Made by a program: the position numbers and the translations under genes. Source: a virus. Taken from it: a stretch of DNA of 64,000 nucleotides. The stretch is taken from positions 1 to 64,000 of IMG/VR virus record IMGVR_UViG_3300044627_003499; one strand, 5' to 3'. Of this stretch, positions 6,475 through 15,472 are shown piece by piece. The notes below the pieces were generated by a model. It saw only the letters and a list, made by a program, of their open reading frames with translations, was not told where the DNA came from and ran no database searches. Numbering within the stretch: position 1 is the first letter of the stretch; every line of letters starts with the position of its first letter.

Positions 6475-7056
6475 TTACAGCTCCTGCCACACCCAGCCAA
6501 CTTGATAGTCGTCAAGGAATGGCTCGATGCCCAGGGACTCCATTAGTTCGTAGACCAGGCGTCCTTTGCCCAGGCGTTTACCCTCGTGCTTGATGTTGTC
6601 ATCAATGACAATAAGGGTGTCATGCTGAATGATGTCCTTAGCTGCAAACAATTCCTTAAGATGATGTGCAGCGGGGGCCCAATCATCGTGCCAATTTTGG
6701 ATGTTGTAGGAATCCAGGTAGAGGAGCGTGACGTTTCCCCGTAACGTGCCAAGGAATTCAACTGAGTCGGACTCGACAACTTCGGTAAGATTACTGGTGT
6801 TTGCTGATGCCAGAGCGCAGGCTTTGGGGTCATTGTCAATAGAGATTACGTTGCCACAACGATCGTTGGCGTAGTTGTCAAAGAGGAGGGTCGAGCAACC
6901 ATCTCCGGTGAAGTTGTTCTCCTCGCGGTATGTGCCAGTTTCAATAATGGTTGGATTGGTGGTTTCATCCAGGTAGGCAAAGATCTTTTCAAAGCCTTGT
7001 GCCCTGGCGCCAAGCTTTGGTTTTACTTCGGTAAAGTAGTCGTCCCAGCTAGTCAT
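6475..7056 (-). CDS. Class I SAM-dependent methyltransferase-like protein
   Basis: 193 residues with Rossmann methyltransferase features. IIETGTYR....GDGCST is the glycine-rich SAM loop region, VISIDNDPKACALA is motif II with the acidic ribose ligand, and LLYLDSYN and LIVIDDNI are later strands. It resembles the Methyltransf_24/FkbM-type group that often modifies sugars or peptides. The substrate is unknown; a glycosyltransferase lies in the same early region. It heads the leftward operon after the Hli genes. Confidence 0.65.
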   Translation of the reverse strand: MTSWDDYFTEVKPKLGARAQGFEKIFAYLDETTNPTIIETGTYREENNFTGDGCSTLLFDNYANDRCGNVISIDNDPKACALASANTSNLTEVVESDSVEFLGTLRGNVTLLYLDSYNIQNWHDDWAPAAHHLKELFAAKDIIQHDTLIVIDDNIKHEGKRLGKGRLVYELMESLGIEPFLDDYQVGWVWQEL

Positions 7057-7062
7057 GGCGTT

Positions 7063-7200
7063 TTACAAATCAACTCGAGTATAAGAGATATCTTCGTTCT
7101 GTAAGCTTTGTTCAAATGCGTCGGCTTCAATGGTTTCAATGTCTTCCACTACGGGCCAGCCGTCAAGGTCGTAGTAGAAACGGGTGAGATTACAGGACAT
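7063..7200 (-). CDS. Small acidic protein, unknown
   Basis: 45 residues, MSCNLTRFYYDLDGWPVVED followed by an acidic helix and YTRVDL. It overlaps the 3' end of hli by 11 nt. No domain is recognised, but the operon position and overlap support coding. Confidence 0.5.
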   Translation of the reverse strand: MSCNLTRFYYDLDGWPVVEDIETIEADAFEQSLQNEDISYTRVDL

Positions 7201-7438
7201 GGACAAGATTCCAAATGGAAGATTTGGTGGTTAACTCGGTGACTAAGATGATGGTTACTGCTAGCATAGCGAGCCTTCCGTTGACACGCTCTGCATACCA
7301 GGTGAAATCATCTGGGTGAGTGGGTGGTTTCCAGAAGACTAAGTCTGGGAGATACTCCTTGACAATTTCAGTAATGATCCAGGAGGTGCAGCTGTACCAT
7401 CCACGGATTGAGTACCAGAACTTATCGAGTCCTGTCAT
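7190..7438 (-). CDS. hli: High-light-inducible protein (Hli)
   Basis: 82 residues. The C-terminal transmembrane helix carries E50-R-V-N-G-R-L-A-M58, the ExxNGRxAM chlorophyll-binding signature of Hli/Scp proteins. It continues as a hydrophobic helix with the usual TELT stretch. The longer N-terminus includes DLVFWKPPTHPDDFTWYAER. Cyanophage Hli proteins are thought to protect host photosystems during infection. It is translationally coupled (ATGA) to the small membrane peptide upstream. Confidence 0.85.
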   Translation of the reverse strand: MTGLDKFWYSIRGWYSCTSWIITEIVKEYLPDLVFWKPPTHPDDFTWYAERVNGRLAMLAVTIILVTELTTKSSIWNLVHVL

Positions 7439-7545
7439 TGTCCTGTAGTAGAGGCAATAAAGATCAGATAAGCATCAATAGCCACAACTGTCAATAGAGC
7501 CAGGAGGATGCTGGAGATTGCGTACACAAAACCGTTCGTTCGCAC
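7435..7545 (-). CDS. Small single-span membrane peptide
   Basis: About 36 residues from a GTG, with one hydrophobic helix (FVYAISSILLALLTVVAI). Its TGA overlaps the hli ATG as ATGA, a strong sign of translation. It may be a photosynthesis-related or stress membrane peptide, but no family is recognised and the exact start is uncertain. Confidence 0.45.
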   Translation of the reverse strand: MRTNGFVYAISSILLALLTVVAIDAYLIFIASTTGQ

Positions 7546-7591
7546 TTTGATAATTAGTGTGGTAACTTGAGGATAATATATAAAAGCTTCA

Positions 7592-8446
7592 ATGGTTGCT
7601 AAGATAGATTTATCGGATCCTTGGATTAAGGTCCAGGATAAGCAACCGGATCTCATGCGGAACCTAAACAGGGCCGCAACCAGAATTACGCTTAACGGCA
7701 AAAGGCATTACACCACGCCGTTACCCACTGGCCCAGCCCCGTCTGTAACTACAATCATATCTGAGACTGCTTCCGAAGCAAACAAACGGAAGCTCGAAAT
7801 GTGGTCAAAAAATAATCCAGGTGTTAAGGAGGCCGCTGCTGAAAGGGGGACTGCCATCCACTATGGTATGGAGCAGTACCTAAAAGGGAACAAAACCCCG
7901 GAGATCGCTGATGAGTACCAAGACTTTTGGCAAGGTATGCCGTCAATTCTGGATCAGTTTGACGAAGTCTTATGGGCAGAGACGCCTGTGGTTGATCGGT
8001 TTAAATTCACTATTGGCGCTGATGACGTTGCTCGCGTTTGGGGTTGCGATCCTGACGGGCGAGCTTGGGCTGGTGCTCCCGACATTATCGGTGTGGTTAA
8101 TAACAAGCTTACTCTCGCTGATTTGAAGACCAGCGTCAAACCCTACAGTCGCAAGTGGCCTAAAGACCTGGAGAAAGGGTCGCCTGAATGGCGTGATCTC
8201 TTGGGTGGTCATATGAAATTTAAAAAAACTTTGAAGCAGCTCGCAGCTTACGACTTGGCTATTGCCCAGACGCTTGGCATCAAGGTCCAGCAGGCTGCCA
8301 TCTTGGTATCAACACCGGTGCGTACACAAGTCTTTAAGATCTCTAGGAATTTTCTTAATGCTTTGCATGCGGATTGGCACAAACTGGTTGAAGAGTATTA
8401 CACGCAAATGAAAGAGTATGGTCAGCAGGACCAGGATCTTGTCTGA
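7592..8446 (+). CDS. PD-(D/E)XK (RecB/Cas4-type) nuclease
   Basis: 284 residues. The RecB-family nuclease motifs are in order: H90 in the ERGTAIHYG helix, D164 (APDIIG), D177-x-K179 (LADLKTS) and Q216-xxx-Y220 (LKQLAAYDLAI). This is the exonuclease found in many cyanophages, used for host DNA breakdown or recombination. It is the first gene of the rightward replication block and is divergent from hli. The 46-bp gap contains TTGATA and GATAAT-like hexamers with a long 19-nt spacer. Confidence 0.8.
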   Translation: MVAKIDLSDPWIKVQDKQPDLMRNLNRAATRITLNGKRHYTTPLPTGPAPSVTTIISETASEANKRKLEMWSKNNPGVKEAAAERGTAIHYGMEQYLKGNKTPEIADEYQDFWQGMPSILDQFDEVLWAETPVVDRFKFTIGADDVARVWGCDPDGRAWAGAPDIIGVVNNKLTLADLKTSVKPYSRKWPKDLEKGSPEWRDLLGGHMKFKKTLKQLAAYDLAIAQTLGIKVQQAAILVSTPVRTQVFKISRNFLNALHADWHKLVEEYYTQMKEYGQQDQDLV

Positions 8447-8545
8447 GATATAAGTGGGTCTAATGAGTCTCAAAACTCTGGGAAGTCGTAAGGTTGTCCT
8501 TGGATTGGTGGCTCTAGGATAAGTAAACAACCAAGCAACCCTCCG

Positions 8546-8731
8546 ATGGAAATCTACGTTTCCGTTGGTGAGTGGATGAATAGTCTTCAGAATCGCATGA
8601 ATAGTGCGATGGATGGGGACTGTTTTTATCTGCCCACCACCATGCATCTTCATGCTTTTTTCTTGGTGAAGGACCAGGCATTTGCCAATAAAGACTTTAA
8701 AGTGGAACTCATGCCATCAGTTAACGAATGA
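8546..8731 (+). CDS. Small protein coupled to the primase-helicase
   Basis: 61 residues, MEIYVSVGEWMNSLQNRMNS... It overlaps the primase-helicase start as ATGA, which argues strongly that it is real. No domain is recognised. The preceding 100 bp hold no convincing gene, only a 19-codon hydrophobic ORF that I do not call. Confidence 0.6.
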   Translation: MEIYVSVGEWMNSLQNRMNSAMDGDCFYLPTTMHLHAFFLVKDQAFANKDFKVELMPSVNE

Positions 8732-11358
8732 CTAATACTTCTCAGCTCTCGCTCCGGCCCGGCGAAATTCGTTTTGATTACATCCCAGCGGATTGGCCAC
8801 TCACTCCGCTTGGTGCCAATAAGGATCCGTATGTTGCTGGATGGCAGAACAAACCGTTTAGTGTCAAGGAAATTGAAAATGAATTGACAAGCGGGAAGTG
8901 TAAGGCTATCGGCCTGCTCGGTGGTCCTGTTTACAACCATCCGTACGGTTTCATCTGGATTGACATTGATGGCCCATCGGTGTACCAGCTGGTGGAAGAG
9001 TTGGCTGATGCACCTTTCATTGAGGTGATGCCGCCCACGCTGACAATTTTCAGTGGGAAGGAAGGTAGGGAGCGTAGGTTATACCGGGTTAGTCGTGAGA
9101 AACATAAGCACATCGTTCGGAATAAGTACACGTGGCACGCAGCAGTAGACAAAGAGAAGCTTGAGATTCTGTGGAAGCGGCACCAGGGTGTGTTAATGGG
9201 GTTACATCCGGAAACGGATGGGTACTACACAGCTCCAGGCCTTGGGTTTGAGTGGGCAAAGTCTGTGCCTGAAGTGCCGGACTTCTTGTTGAATGCCATC
9301 ATCAACAAAAATGTCAAGCAAGGTATTCCGGCAAAGGAAACAACGCGTGTTATCGGTCCAGGGTTTGCGATCAACAGTGTTGTGGACCTTGACCGGGATA
9401 TGAAGCTTGCCGCAGAGGCAATGTGGGGTATGCCTCCAGAGGCGGCGGATGACTATGACATCTGGATTACGGTCGGTCAATCACTCCATAATCTCGATGA
9501 ATCACTCCTTGATCAGTGGGAAGAATGGTCCAAGCAGTCGGACAAGTATAGGGAGGGGGAGTGTCACCGGCGGTGGCTGTCGTTTACTCGTGGCTCCGGT
9601 CGCAGCATTGGCTCACTGATTCACGTTGCTCGTGAGCAAGGGTGGCAGCCGTCCCAGGAGTATAGGGGGCTGAGTGTTGATGATGCGACATTAGAGCACG
9701 CTTCAAAATTATTGGCTGAAATTGATCTGGAAGAATCTCAAATGACTCCCGTAATCGCTCCATGTGCTGCATCCGATGCCACTCAGACAAATCAATGGCA
9801 GTCGCAGGAGCTGGACACAAAAAACATGAAGTCAAAAGAAGAGAAGAAAACGTCAAAGAACCCGTCATCCAGCCAAATCGTAGATCATTTGCGCTCAACA
9901 TATAACGGAGATCTGCGCTTTAGTCAAGCCCACGGTCAATTCTTTATTTATGCTAAAGAAAGTGATGGGCTTTGGTCGCCTCTCACAAAGATCGAAATGA
10001 TGGGTGACATTCGGGAAAAACTGCAAGTACTGCACCTTCCCGGTGGATTCACTTCTAATTTAATGAATGACATCTACCTGCAGCTCCAGGCGGTGTTGGT
10101 GTTTGATGATTGGTATGACGGTTCCAACTACCTGTTGTTTACTAATGGGGTGCTGGATATTGAGAAGAAGGAGTTGCTTCCGTTCAATCGGGGGATGCAT
10201 CTGACCCAGCAAATGCCTTATCGGTATGATCCAGCGGCTGGGTGTGAAGACATCATTAAGTGGCTGAAGCATGTGCAGCACGGTAGCTGGGAACGTGTTC
10301 AGGTGTTACGTGCATGGTTGCGTGCCACGCTATTAGGGCGTTATGAGATCCAGAAGTTTGTGGAGATTGTTGGCCCTGGTAAGTCCGGTAAGTCGACCTA
10401 TGCAAACCTGGCTGTGGCATTGGTTGGTAAGCAGAATACCTACTCAACAGACTTTGAGAATCTGGAGAAGAATAGGTTTGAAGCTGCAAGCTACATGGGC
10501 AAGAAGCTTCTGCTGTTCCAGGATGCGGATAGGTGGGGTGGATCGGTATCGAAGTTGAAGGCAATTACCGGTAATGATTGGATCCGTAGTGAACGCAAGT
10601 ATCAAAGCGAAAGTCAGGATCCGTTTCAGTATCATGGAGTTGTGATGATTACAGCCAATGAAGCTATTCAATCAACTGATTACACTTCTGGCCTTGCGCG
10701 TCGCCGCCTTACTATTCCGTTCGACCGTCCGTTTGAGGGCGGTCAGGCAGAACAAAAAGAACTGATTAAGTTCGATTCCAAGGGTGTACCCCAGGGTGTG
10801 TTCGCTCCCTTGCTACCAGGGTTGGTGAACTGGTTGTTGGATATGACTGAGGATGACATGCGTGCTTGCCTCATGGAAACCGGTAAGAAGATTGATTTCT
10901 TCCGTAAGTATGAGAAGCAGCAAAGCCTGCGGTCGAATCCACTGTTGGATTGGATGGATCACAAGTTGGTGTTCCAGCCGAATGTGATGACGCACGTTGG
11001 TTTCTGTCAGCAGAATCCGAATGGAACTGGTGGCTATTACAAGGACAATACGCGTTGGTTGTATGCCAGCTATGCGGAGTTCTGTCGTAATTGCAACGTG
11101 GGCATCATGTCACGCGGCAGGTTTGAGCCTTTGTTCTTGGATATTTGCAGGCATCAGCTCAAACTGAACGTCTACTCCAAGAAAGCAGCGTCTGGTATGC
11201 AGGTCTTTAACATTGCCATCAAGGAGTCAAATATTGACAGGTACTTACAGCTGCCTTCGGTTGTGGAATTTGCAGCAAACCCTGACCGTTATAAGGATCA
11301 ATACCCTGAGCTTTTTGTGCCTACTGGTGAGACAATAGAGAATGATGCAACAATGTAG
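8728..11358 (+). CDS. Bifunctional primase(-polymerase)/SF3-like replicative helicase
   Basis: 876 residues. The N-terminal prim-pol-like domain (about 1-190) has the catalytic acid pair W-I-D79-I-D81. A PriCT-2-like linker follows near 240-320 (DIWITVGQSLHNL... RWLSF). The C-terminal D5/SF3 ATPase has Walker A G549-PGKSGKS-T557, a Walker B-like LLLFQDAD and VMITANEA. The enzyme should prime and unwind phage DNA. It is coupled at its start to the 61-aa gene and at its end to speD (stop/GTG overlap). Confidence 0.85.
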   Translation: MTNTSQLSLRPGEIRFDYIPADWPLTPLGANKDPYVAGWQNKPFSVKEIENELTSGKCKAIGLLGGPVYNHPYGFIWIDIDGPSVYQLVEELADAPFIEVMPPTLTIFSGKEGRERRLYRVSREKHKHIVRNKYTWHAAVDKEKLEILWKRHQGVLMGLHPETDGYYTAPGLGFEWAKSVPEVPDFLLNAIINKNVKQGIPAKETTRVIGPGFAINSVVDLDRDMKLAAEAMWGMPPEAADDYDIWITVGQSLHNLDESLLDQWEEWSKQSDKYREGECHRRWLSFTRGSGRSIGSLIHVAREQGWQPSQEYRGLSVDDATLEHASKLLAEIDLEESQMTPVIAPCAASDATQTNQWQSQELDTKNMKSKEEKKTSKNPSSSQIVDHLRSTYNGDLRFSQAHGQFFIYAKESDGLWSPLTKIEMMGDIREKLQVLHLPGGFTSNLMNDIYLQLQAVLVFDDWYDGSNYLLFTNGVLDIEKKELLPFNRGMHLTQQMPYRYDPAAGCEDIIKWLKHVQHGSWERVQVLRAWLRATLLGRYEIQKFVEIVGPGKSGKSTYANLAVALVGKQNTYSTDFENLEKNRFEAASYMGKKLLLFQDADRWGGSVSKLKAITGNDWIRSERKYQSESQDPFQYHGVVMITANEAIQSTDYTSGLARRRLTIPFDRPFEGGQAEQKELIKFDSKGVPQGVFAPLLPGLVNWLLDMTEDDMRACLMETGKKIDFFRKYEKQQSLRSNPLLDWMDHKLVFQPNVMTHVGFCQQNPNGTGGYYKDNTRWLYASYAEFCRNCNVGIMSRGRFEPLFLDICRHQLKLNVYSKKAASGMQVFNIAIKESNIDRYLQLPSVVEFAANPDRYKDQYPELFVPTGETIENDATM

Positions 11359-11711
11359 TGGGAAATGGCCGGCATCTGATACTGGATCTATACGATTGTG
11401 ATCCAGAGGTTTTGGATGATTACCAGGAGCTTCAACGATTGCTTGAGGCTTCTTTGGTAATGGCCAAAGCAACTATCCTGCGCATTATTGGCGAGAAGTT
11501 TAAGCCGCAAGGTGTCACACTATTGGCACTGCTGGCTGAATCCCACGCATCCATTCATTCGTGGCCTGAGATTGGGTATTGTGCAATCGATCTTTACACT
11601 TGTGGCGATACCACGCAGACGCATCGGGCAGCAGAATTCCTCAAGAAGAAGTTGAAGGCTAAAACTGTAGAGCAAAAAGAGTTGGTACGGTCGACTACTC
11701 CGTTGAATTGA
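11358..11711 (+). CDS. speD: S-adenosylmethionine decarboxylase proenzyme
   Basis: 117 residues of the bacterial type 1b SpeD family. HLILDLYDCDPEVLDD is at the N-terminus and the self-cleavage site L-A-E61-S62-H-A-S-I-H67-S-W-P is present. S62 would become the pyruvoyl group, and H67 and C82 match the processing and catalytic positions. It starts with GTG overlapping the primase stop. SpeD makes decarboxylated AdoMet for spermidine; it is a known cyanophage auxiliary gene. Confidence 0.88.
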   Translation: MGNGRHLILDLYDCDPEVLDDYQELQRLLEASLVMAKATILRIIGEKFKPQGVTLLALLAESHASIHSWPEIGYCAIDLYTCGDTTQTHRAAEFLKKKLKAKTVEQKELVRSTTPLN

Positions 11712-11740
11712 GTATAGTAAAACGAGATAATTCGTCTTAA

Positions 11741-13003
11741 ATGACTAAAAAAACTAAGATCCTTTGGGTTGCTGACTTTGCAGCAATGACTGGTTTCGGC
11801 CGTGTCAGTGGTGCGGTACTACCGCGACTGAAGGATGACTTTGAAATTGTGGTGCTCGCATGTAATTGGCATGGGGATCCAACGGATGAACAGAAAGATT
11901 TCAAGATGTATCCTGCGTCCAACCGATTCCAGCAGGCGCCCTTTGGTGAGGATCGCATTCGGGAGATTGTTGAGAAGGAACAGCCGGATATTGTGTTCAG
12001 CTTGAATGATCCTTGGATTGTTAGTGAACAGTACAGGCGTATTCAAGATCTGCACCAGCAGAAGAAGTTTAAGTTCTGTGGCTACCTCACGATGGATAGC
12101 TACAACTGGATTGGTGGCATCGATGCACACATCAATGAATGGGATGCGTTGATTGCATTTACGGAATTTGGTGCATACGAATTCTTTAAGGCGGGTATCA
12201 CCAAGCCGGTCACTGTAATTCCGCATGGGTTGGATACGGATCTCTTTTATCCCATGGATAAGAAGGAGGCACGCAAGAAGCTGGGGCTGTCGGATGACAT
12301 CTTCATCTGCCTGAATGCCAACAGGAATCAGTTCCGCAAACGGATGGACATTACGATTACAGCCTTTGCCAAGTTCGCAGTTGGTCGCCCGGATACGCAA
12401 CTTTATATGCACTGCGGTACCAAGGATCAGGGGTGGGATATCATGCCGCTCTTCGGGCGGGAGATGAGTAAGAACGGACTTGATCCAAACGGTCGCATCA
12501 TCATGACCAATAACAACCAGGGGCCGCCGAACGTTTCGGTGGAGTTCCTGAATTGCATCTATAACGCGGCTGATATTGGGATCAATACCACCAAGGGGGG
12601 TGGCTGGGAGCTAGTCAACTTTGAGAATGCTGCCTGCCGTGTGGCGCAAGTGGTGCCGGATCACACGAGCACCAAGGAGATTTTTGAGGGTTATGCCCCA
12701 CTGATTCGTTGTGACCACGTGGATGTAGACACCAACATGGCACGGGAGATGCCCTGCCCCTCCGACCAACACCTGGCAGACATCCTTGCCAACCTCTACG
12801 ACGATCGGGAGTACCTGAACAGTGTGGCCGATGCCTGCTACAAGCGGGTGACGGATCCTCAATTCAGTTGGGACTCAGTTGCGTCTCAGTTTGGCGGAGT
12901 GTTCCAGGAGGTGATGGAGGGTGGTGAGCCGGAAGTGGAAGAGAAACCAAAGAAGAAAAAGAAGGAAAAGCGGGTGAAACGGACGGTTGGGGCTGCGGCG
13001 TGA
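11741..13003 (+). CDS. Glycosyltransferase, GT4/GT-B type
   Basis: 420 residues. It has an N-terminal Rossmann start KILWVADFAAMTGFGRVSGA, the linker VIPHGLDTDLFYPMDK and ANRNQFRKRMD typical of GT4. The donor-site segment GGGWELVNFE replaces the usual EGFGL. The last ~35 residues are a Glu-then-Lys-rich tail outside the fold. It probably glycosylates phage DNA, virion or host surface; the substrate is not visible. It is last in the operon, before a strong terminator. Confidence 0.8.
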   Translation: MTKKTKILWVADFAAMTGFGRVSGAVLPRLKDDFEIVVLACNWHGDPTDEQKDFKMYPASNRFQQAPFGEDRIREIVEKEQPDIVFSLNDPWIVSEQYRRIQDLHQQKKFKFCGYLTMDSYNWIGGIDAHINEWDALIAFTEFGAYEFFKAGITKPVTVIPHGLDTDLFYPMDKKEARKKLGLSDDIFICLNANRNQFRKRMDITITAFAKFAVGRPDTQLYMHCGTKDQGWDIMPLFGREMSKNGLDPNGRIIMTNNNQGPPNVSVEFLNCIYNAADIGINTTKGGGWELVNFENAACRVAQVVPDHTSTKEIFEGYAPLIRCDHVDVDTNMAREMPCPSDQHLADILANLYDDREYLNSVADACYKRVTDPQFSWDSVASQFGGVFQEVMEGGEPEVEEKPKKKKKEKRVKRTVGAAA

Positions 13004-13053
13004 GACTGGTCTCATGTGAGATGACTGAGGCTTGATTGGTGCCAAGGTGATGG

Positions 13054-13079
13054 ATCCCCTGGAAACAGGGGATTTTTTG
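13054..13079 (+). terminator. Rho-independent terminator
   Basis: ATCCCCTG, loop GAAA, CAGGGGAT, then a T-run. It ends the primase-speD-glycosyltransferase transcript. Confidence 0.88.
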
Positions 13080-13121
13080 TAGCAAGGTGTACGCATTGAG
13101 GAGGTGGAGTACGGGTAAAAT

Positions 13122-13337
13122 CCGATAAAACCCCCTTCCTATCTTTACGTGACGCACATGACACTTTCAGTAAAGTGTCATTATTTGAGTCATGGTGAGA
13201 CGGGAGTGAGACGGTGGGATTGGTGGGTTGTGCTTAGTGTCTCAAGTACAATCTCACTTGAGAATCCTTGACAAATAATGACACTTTCGGCAAAGTGTCA
13301 TTTGGATCTAATAAAGATAAACAGGGGGTTTTATCGG
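13122..13337. repeat. 216-bp nested quasi-palindrome
   Basis: The outer arms are a perfect 14-bp inverted repeat (13122-13135 and 13324-13337). Next come TATCTTTA (13140-13147) and TAAAGATA (13312-13319), offset by 4 nt on both sides. Then, after 10 nt on both sides, come two copies of the hairpin ATGACACTTT-4nt-AAAGTGTCAT (13158-13181 and 13278-13301), with arms extending towards the centre. GTGAGAC/GTCTCA motifs fill the middle. The symmetry suggests an origin, a large cruciform, or a MITE-like insertion. It ends 5 nt before the next gene. Confidence 0.75.
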
Positions 13338-13342
13338 GTTCT

Positions 13343-13678
13343 ATGGCTAGACCAGGCGCACCACTGCCACCTCTCTGGTACTTGGAGTCCCAGCTTCGGT
13401 TGTCGGCTCAGTACCCATCTGGCCTGGAATGGGCCTGTACAACGGGCTGGCACGCTAAAGGAGACATGGCCGGGAAATACGTCCCATCCACCCGCTACTA
13501 CGTGGTGAGGCTGGGGGGAGGGCAGTACCAGGCCCACAGGCTTGTCTACTTCCTGCGCACCGGCCAGGACCCCCTGGAGTCCTCTGTCATTCACGTCGCA
13601 TCTGATCGTGACAACCGCAAGGAACTGATCCTTCGTTCCAGATCCCTTACCACCAATCTCATATTGGACTCAAACTGA
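13343..13678 (+). CDS. HNH-like protein with degraded catalytic motif
   Basis: 111 residues from ATG 13343; the frame is open to 13268, but that would lie inside the palindrome. YYVVRLGGGQYQAHRLVYFL followed by GQDPLESSVIHVASDRDNRK matches the 'AHRLVYxLxTGxDP...DHxxxDxxxNR' core of phage HNH_3 endonucleases. Val-Ile-His replaces the usual Asp-His pair. It may be an inactive or altered nuclease. It is followed after 1 nt by another HNH-like gene. Confidence 0.55.
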   Translation: MARPGAPLPPLWYLESQLRLSAQYPSGLEWACTTGWHAKGDMAGKYVPSTRYYVVRLGGGQYQAHRLVYFLRTGQDPLESSVIHVASDRDNRKELILRSRSLTTNLILDSN

Positions 13679-13679
13679 C

Positions 13680-14351
13680 ATGGCTAATTTGATCGCTCAA
13701 GTTTCCGAACTCAACGCTCGGCTCAACATTCGTTATTTGCGAAATGCAAATCAATGTGACGACAAAACCCTCGATGAGTACGGCTACTACCGGGGCTATG
13801 TGTGTCCGCACAACCACGACATACGTGACCAGGAAAACCACTGGTGTTACTACTGTGTCCAGAAAATCTGGAAGAACGTCTGTGGTTTTGACATCAACTA
13901 CCTGGATCCCAACTACAAACACAAATATGCTGCGATCTGGAACCGAATCAATGTCACAACCATGGATGAGTGCTGGCACATACGTGGCAATTCCAAACGT
14001 GCATGCCTTCCTTCTTACCGCTCTCACTACGCCAAGCAATCATCTGAATACGTTTCGCTCCATAAAGCTGTCTACCAGTGCGCATGGGGAGATGTTGGTA
14101 AGTTTTTTGTGACTCGCGTGTGTGGTAATCCGGAATGTTTTAATCCTGTCCACATGCTTTCCAGCTGGAACAGGGACTATCCTCCTGGCCGCATTCACCC
14201 ACTCGTCTTGGAATTTGAGCCAAGTAAATTGATGTGCTATGCCAGGGCGCGGAAGAAAGTGCAGGCTGACGCTCTGGCTGCCACGCAGTATAAACAAACG
14301 ATTACCAATCCACGGGAAGCAGGACCACCACCTGAATACGATGAGGGTTGA
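13680..14351 (+). CDS. HNH/zinc-binding loop protein
   Basis: 223 residues. A CPHNH...WCYYC zinc module lies near 42-59. A C-terminal half (ECWHIRG..., SLHKAVYQCAWGDV, RVCGNPECFNPVHM) resembles the zinc-binding loop of phage HNH homing enzymes (C-x-N-P-x-C-x-N-P-x-H). Predicted DNA-binding endonuclease; the substrate is unknown. It is co-directional with the preceding HNH-like gene. Confidence 0.55.
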   Translation: MANLIAQVSELNARLNIRYLRNANQCDDKTLDEYGYYRGYVCPHNHDIRDQENHWCYYCVQKIWKNVCGFDINYLDPNYKHKYAAIWNRINVTTMDECWHIRGNSKRACLPSYRSHYAKQSSEYVSLHKAVYQCAWGDVGKFFVTRVCGNPECFNPVHMLSSWNRDYPPGRIHPLVLEFEPSKLMCYARARKKVQADALAATQYKQTITNPREAGPPPEYDEG

Positions 14352-14393
14352 ATTGAGCGCACTTACAATAAGGAAAAGGAATTATATCAAATA

Positions 14394-15338
14394 ATGTCGC
14401 GCAACCCGGCTATCGCCCAAGCCAATCGCAGTAAATCAAATCCATTGGTACTTGGTACCTTTAGTACAACCTCGCTGCGCTATCTAAAGGGTAAGCTGGG
14501 CCCGCAAAATAAAGTCATTGGCTATAAGGATACCAACCAAACGTCAAACGGTGGCTTCGGCGGCGGCACCTACAATCATTGGTTTCAAATTAATCTTGTA
14601 ATCCCTGGTTGGATTGTTGTTACCAAAGGGCCACCGCGTCCAAACTACATTCAAGTTTCTGCGTACGACTTAGATTCAATTCCAATCCAAGGACGTGGAG
14701 TTTTTGATGATGACTCTGTGTCAATCATCAGTGACAACGAAATCTCACATCCGTACCTTGGTACGGTTATGGGCGCACAATCGAATTTATACAACTTCTT
14801 CTCAAGGTTTCGCGTTGACCGTGGCGACGATCGCTACTACGCGCTGGAAGCTGGTGCATACTTAATTTGTGTTTCGACTACTCGCAATGAACCACTTGAT
14901 TACGAGCTTGGACTTGTTGTTGAGTTTCCTCCAACCGAAATGTTTATCTCCCTGGAGGATGAGGGTGATATTGTTTACCTGCTCCAGGAGACCTCAATTG
15001 ATTTCAGCCGTACAATCAATGTCATTTCTCCTGTTTCTGTTAACACTGTCATTTCCAGCAGCGTACAACAACCAAATGGATTTACCGAACTACTCTGCGC
15101 TATTAACTCAGGCATTACCGTTACCGTGCTCGATGGTTCCACTTGGTTTATTGGTGACCAGATTCCATCTGAACAAGGTGATCAATATTGGGTAAGCGTT
15201 GACACTGCAGACGACGAAGCCTATTTTCTTGCCATTCACGATCACTCTCTGTCAGAATGGCAGCAAGCATGGGAGTCTGAGCACCAGGACACGGACAAGT
15301 TCCCTGATATCTTTATCCCTCTCACTAACAGACCATGA
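14394..15338 (+). CDS. Virion structural protein, unknown
   Basis: 314 residues, beta-rich with no membrane segment. NHWFQINLVIPGWIVVTKGP and the ordered acidic loops suggest a structural or adhesion protein. The leader AAGGAAAAGGAATTATATCAAATA precedes the ATG. It is coupled (ATGA) to the next small gene. Function is unknown. Confidence 0.6.
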   Translation: MSRNPAIAQANRSKSNPLVLGTFSTTSLRYLKGKLGPQNKVIGYKDTNQTSNGGFGGGTYNHWFQINLVIPGWIVVTKGPPRPNYIQVSAYDLDSIPIQGRGVFDDDSVSIISDNEISHPYLGTVMGAQSNLYNFFSRFRVDRGDDRYYALEAGAYLICVSTTRNEPLDYELGLVVEFPPTEMFISLEDEGDIVYLLQETSIDFSRTINVISPVSVNTVISSSVQQPNGFTELLCAINSGITVTVLDGSTWFIGDQIPSEQGDQYWVSVDTADDEAYFLAIHDHSLSEWQQAWESEHQDTDKFPDIFIPLTNRP

Positions 15339-15472
15339 TTTACCGATTGCTTTCGTTTTGGTCTCGTCTTACAAAACAAAGGCCAACCAAAACAAAAACT
15401 CAGGAACATCGTTGGTATCAGTACTGCCAGGAAAATCCACACGCTAGTTGCTGCAAAATGTATGACGTATGA
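15335..15472 (+). CDS. Small basic protein
   Basis: 45 residues, MIYRLLSFWSRLTKQ then Lys/Thr-rich and HRWYQYCQENPHASCCKMYD. The start overlaps the upstream stop (ATGA) and the end overlaps the next start by 11 nt. The tight packing is the main evidence for coding. Confidence 0.5.
   Translation: MIYRLLSFWSRLTKQRPTKTKTQEHRWYQYCQENPHASCCKMYDV

Noticed and set aside
8464-8523. 19-codon hydrophobic ORF MSLKTLGSRKVVLGLVALG
   Set aside because: Too short, no ribosome-binding site or coupling. Could be chance.
11819-12412. 197-codon minus-strand frame in the glycosyltransferase
   Set aside because: Antisense shadow of a well-supported gene.
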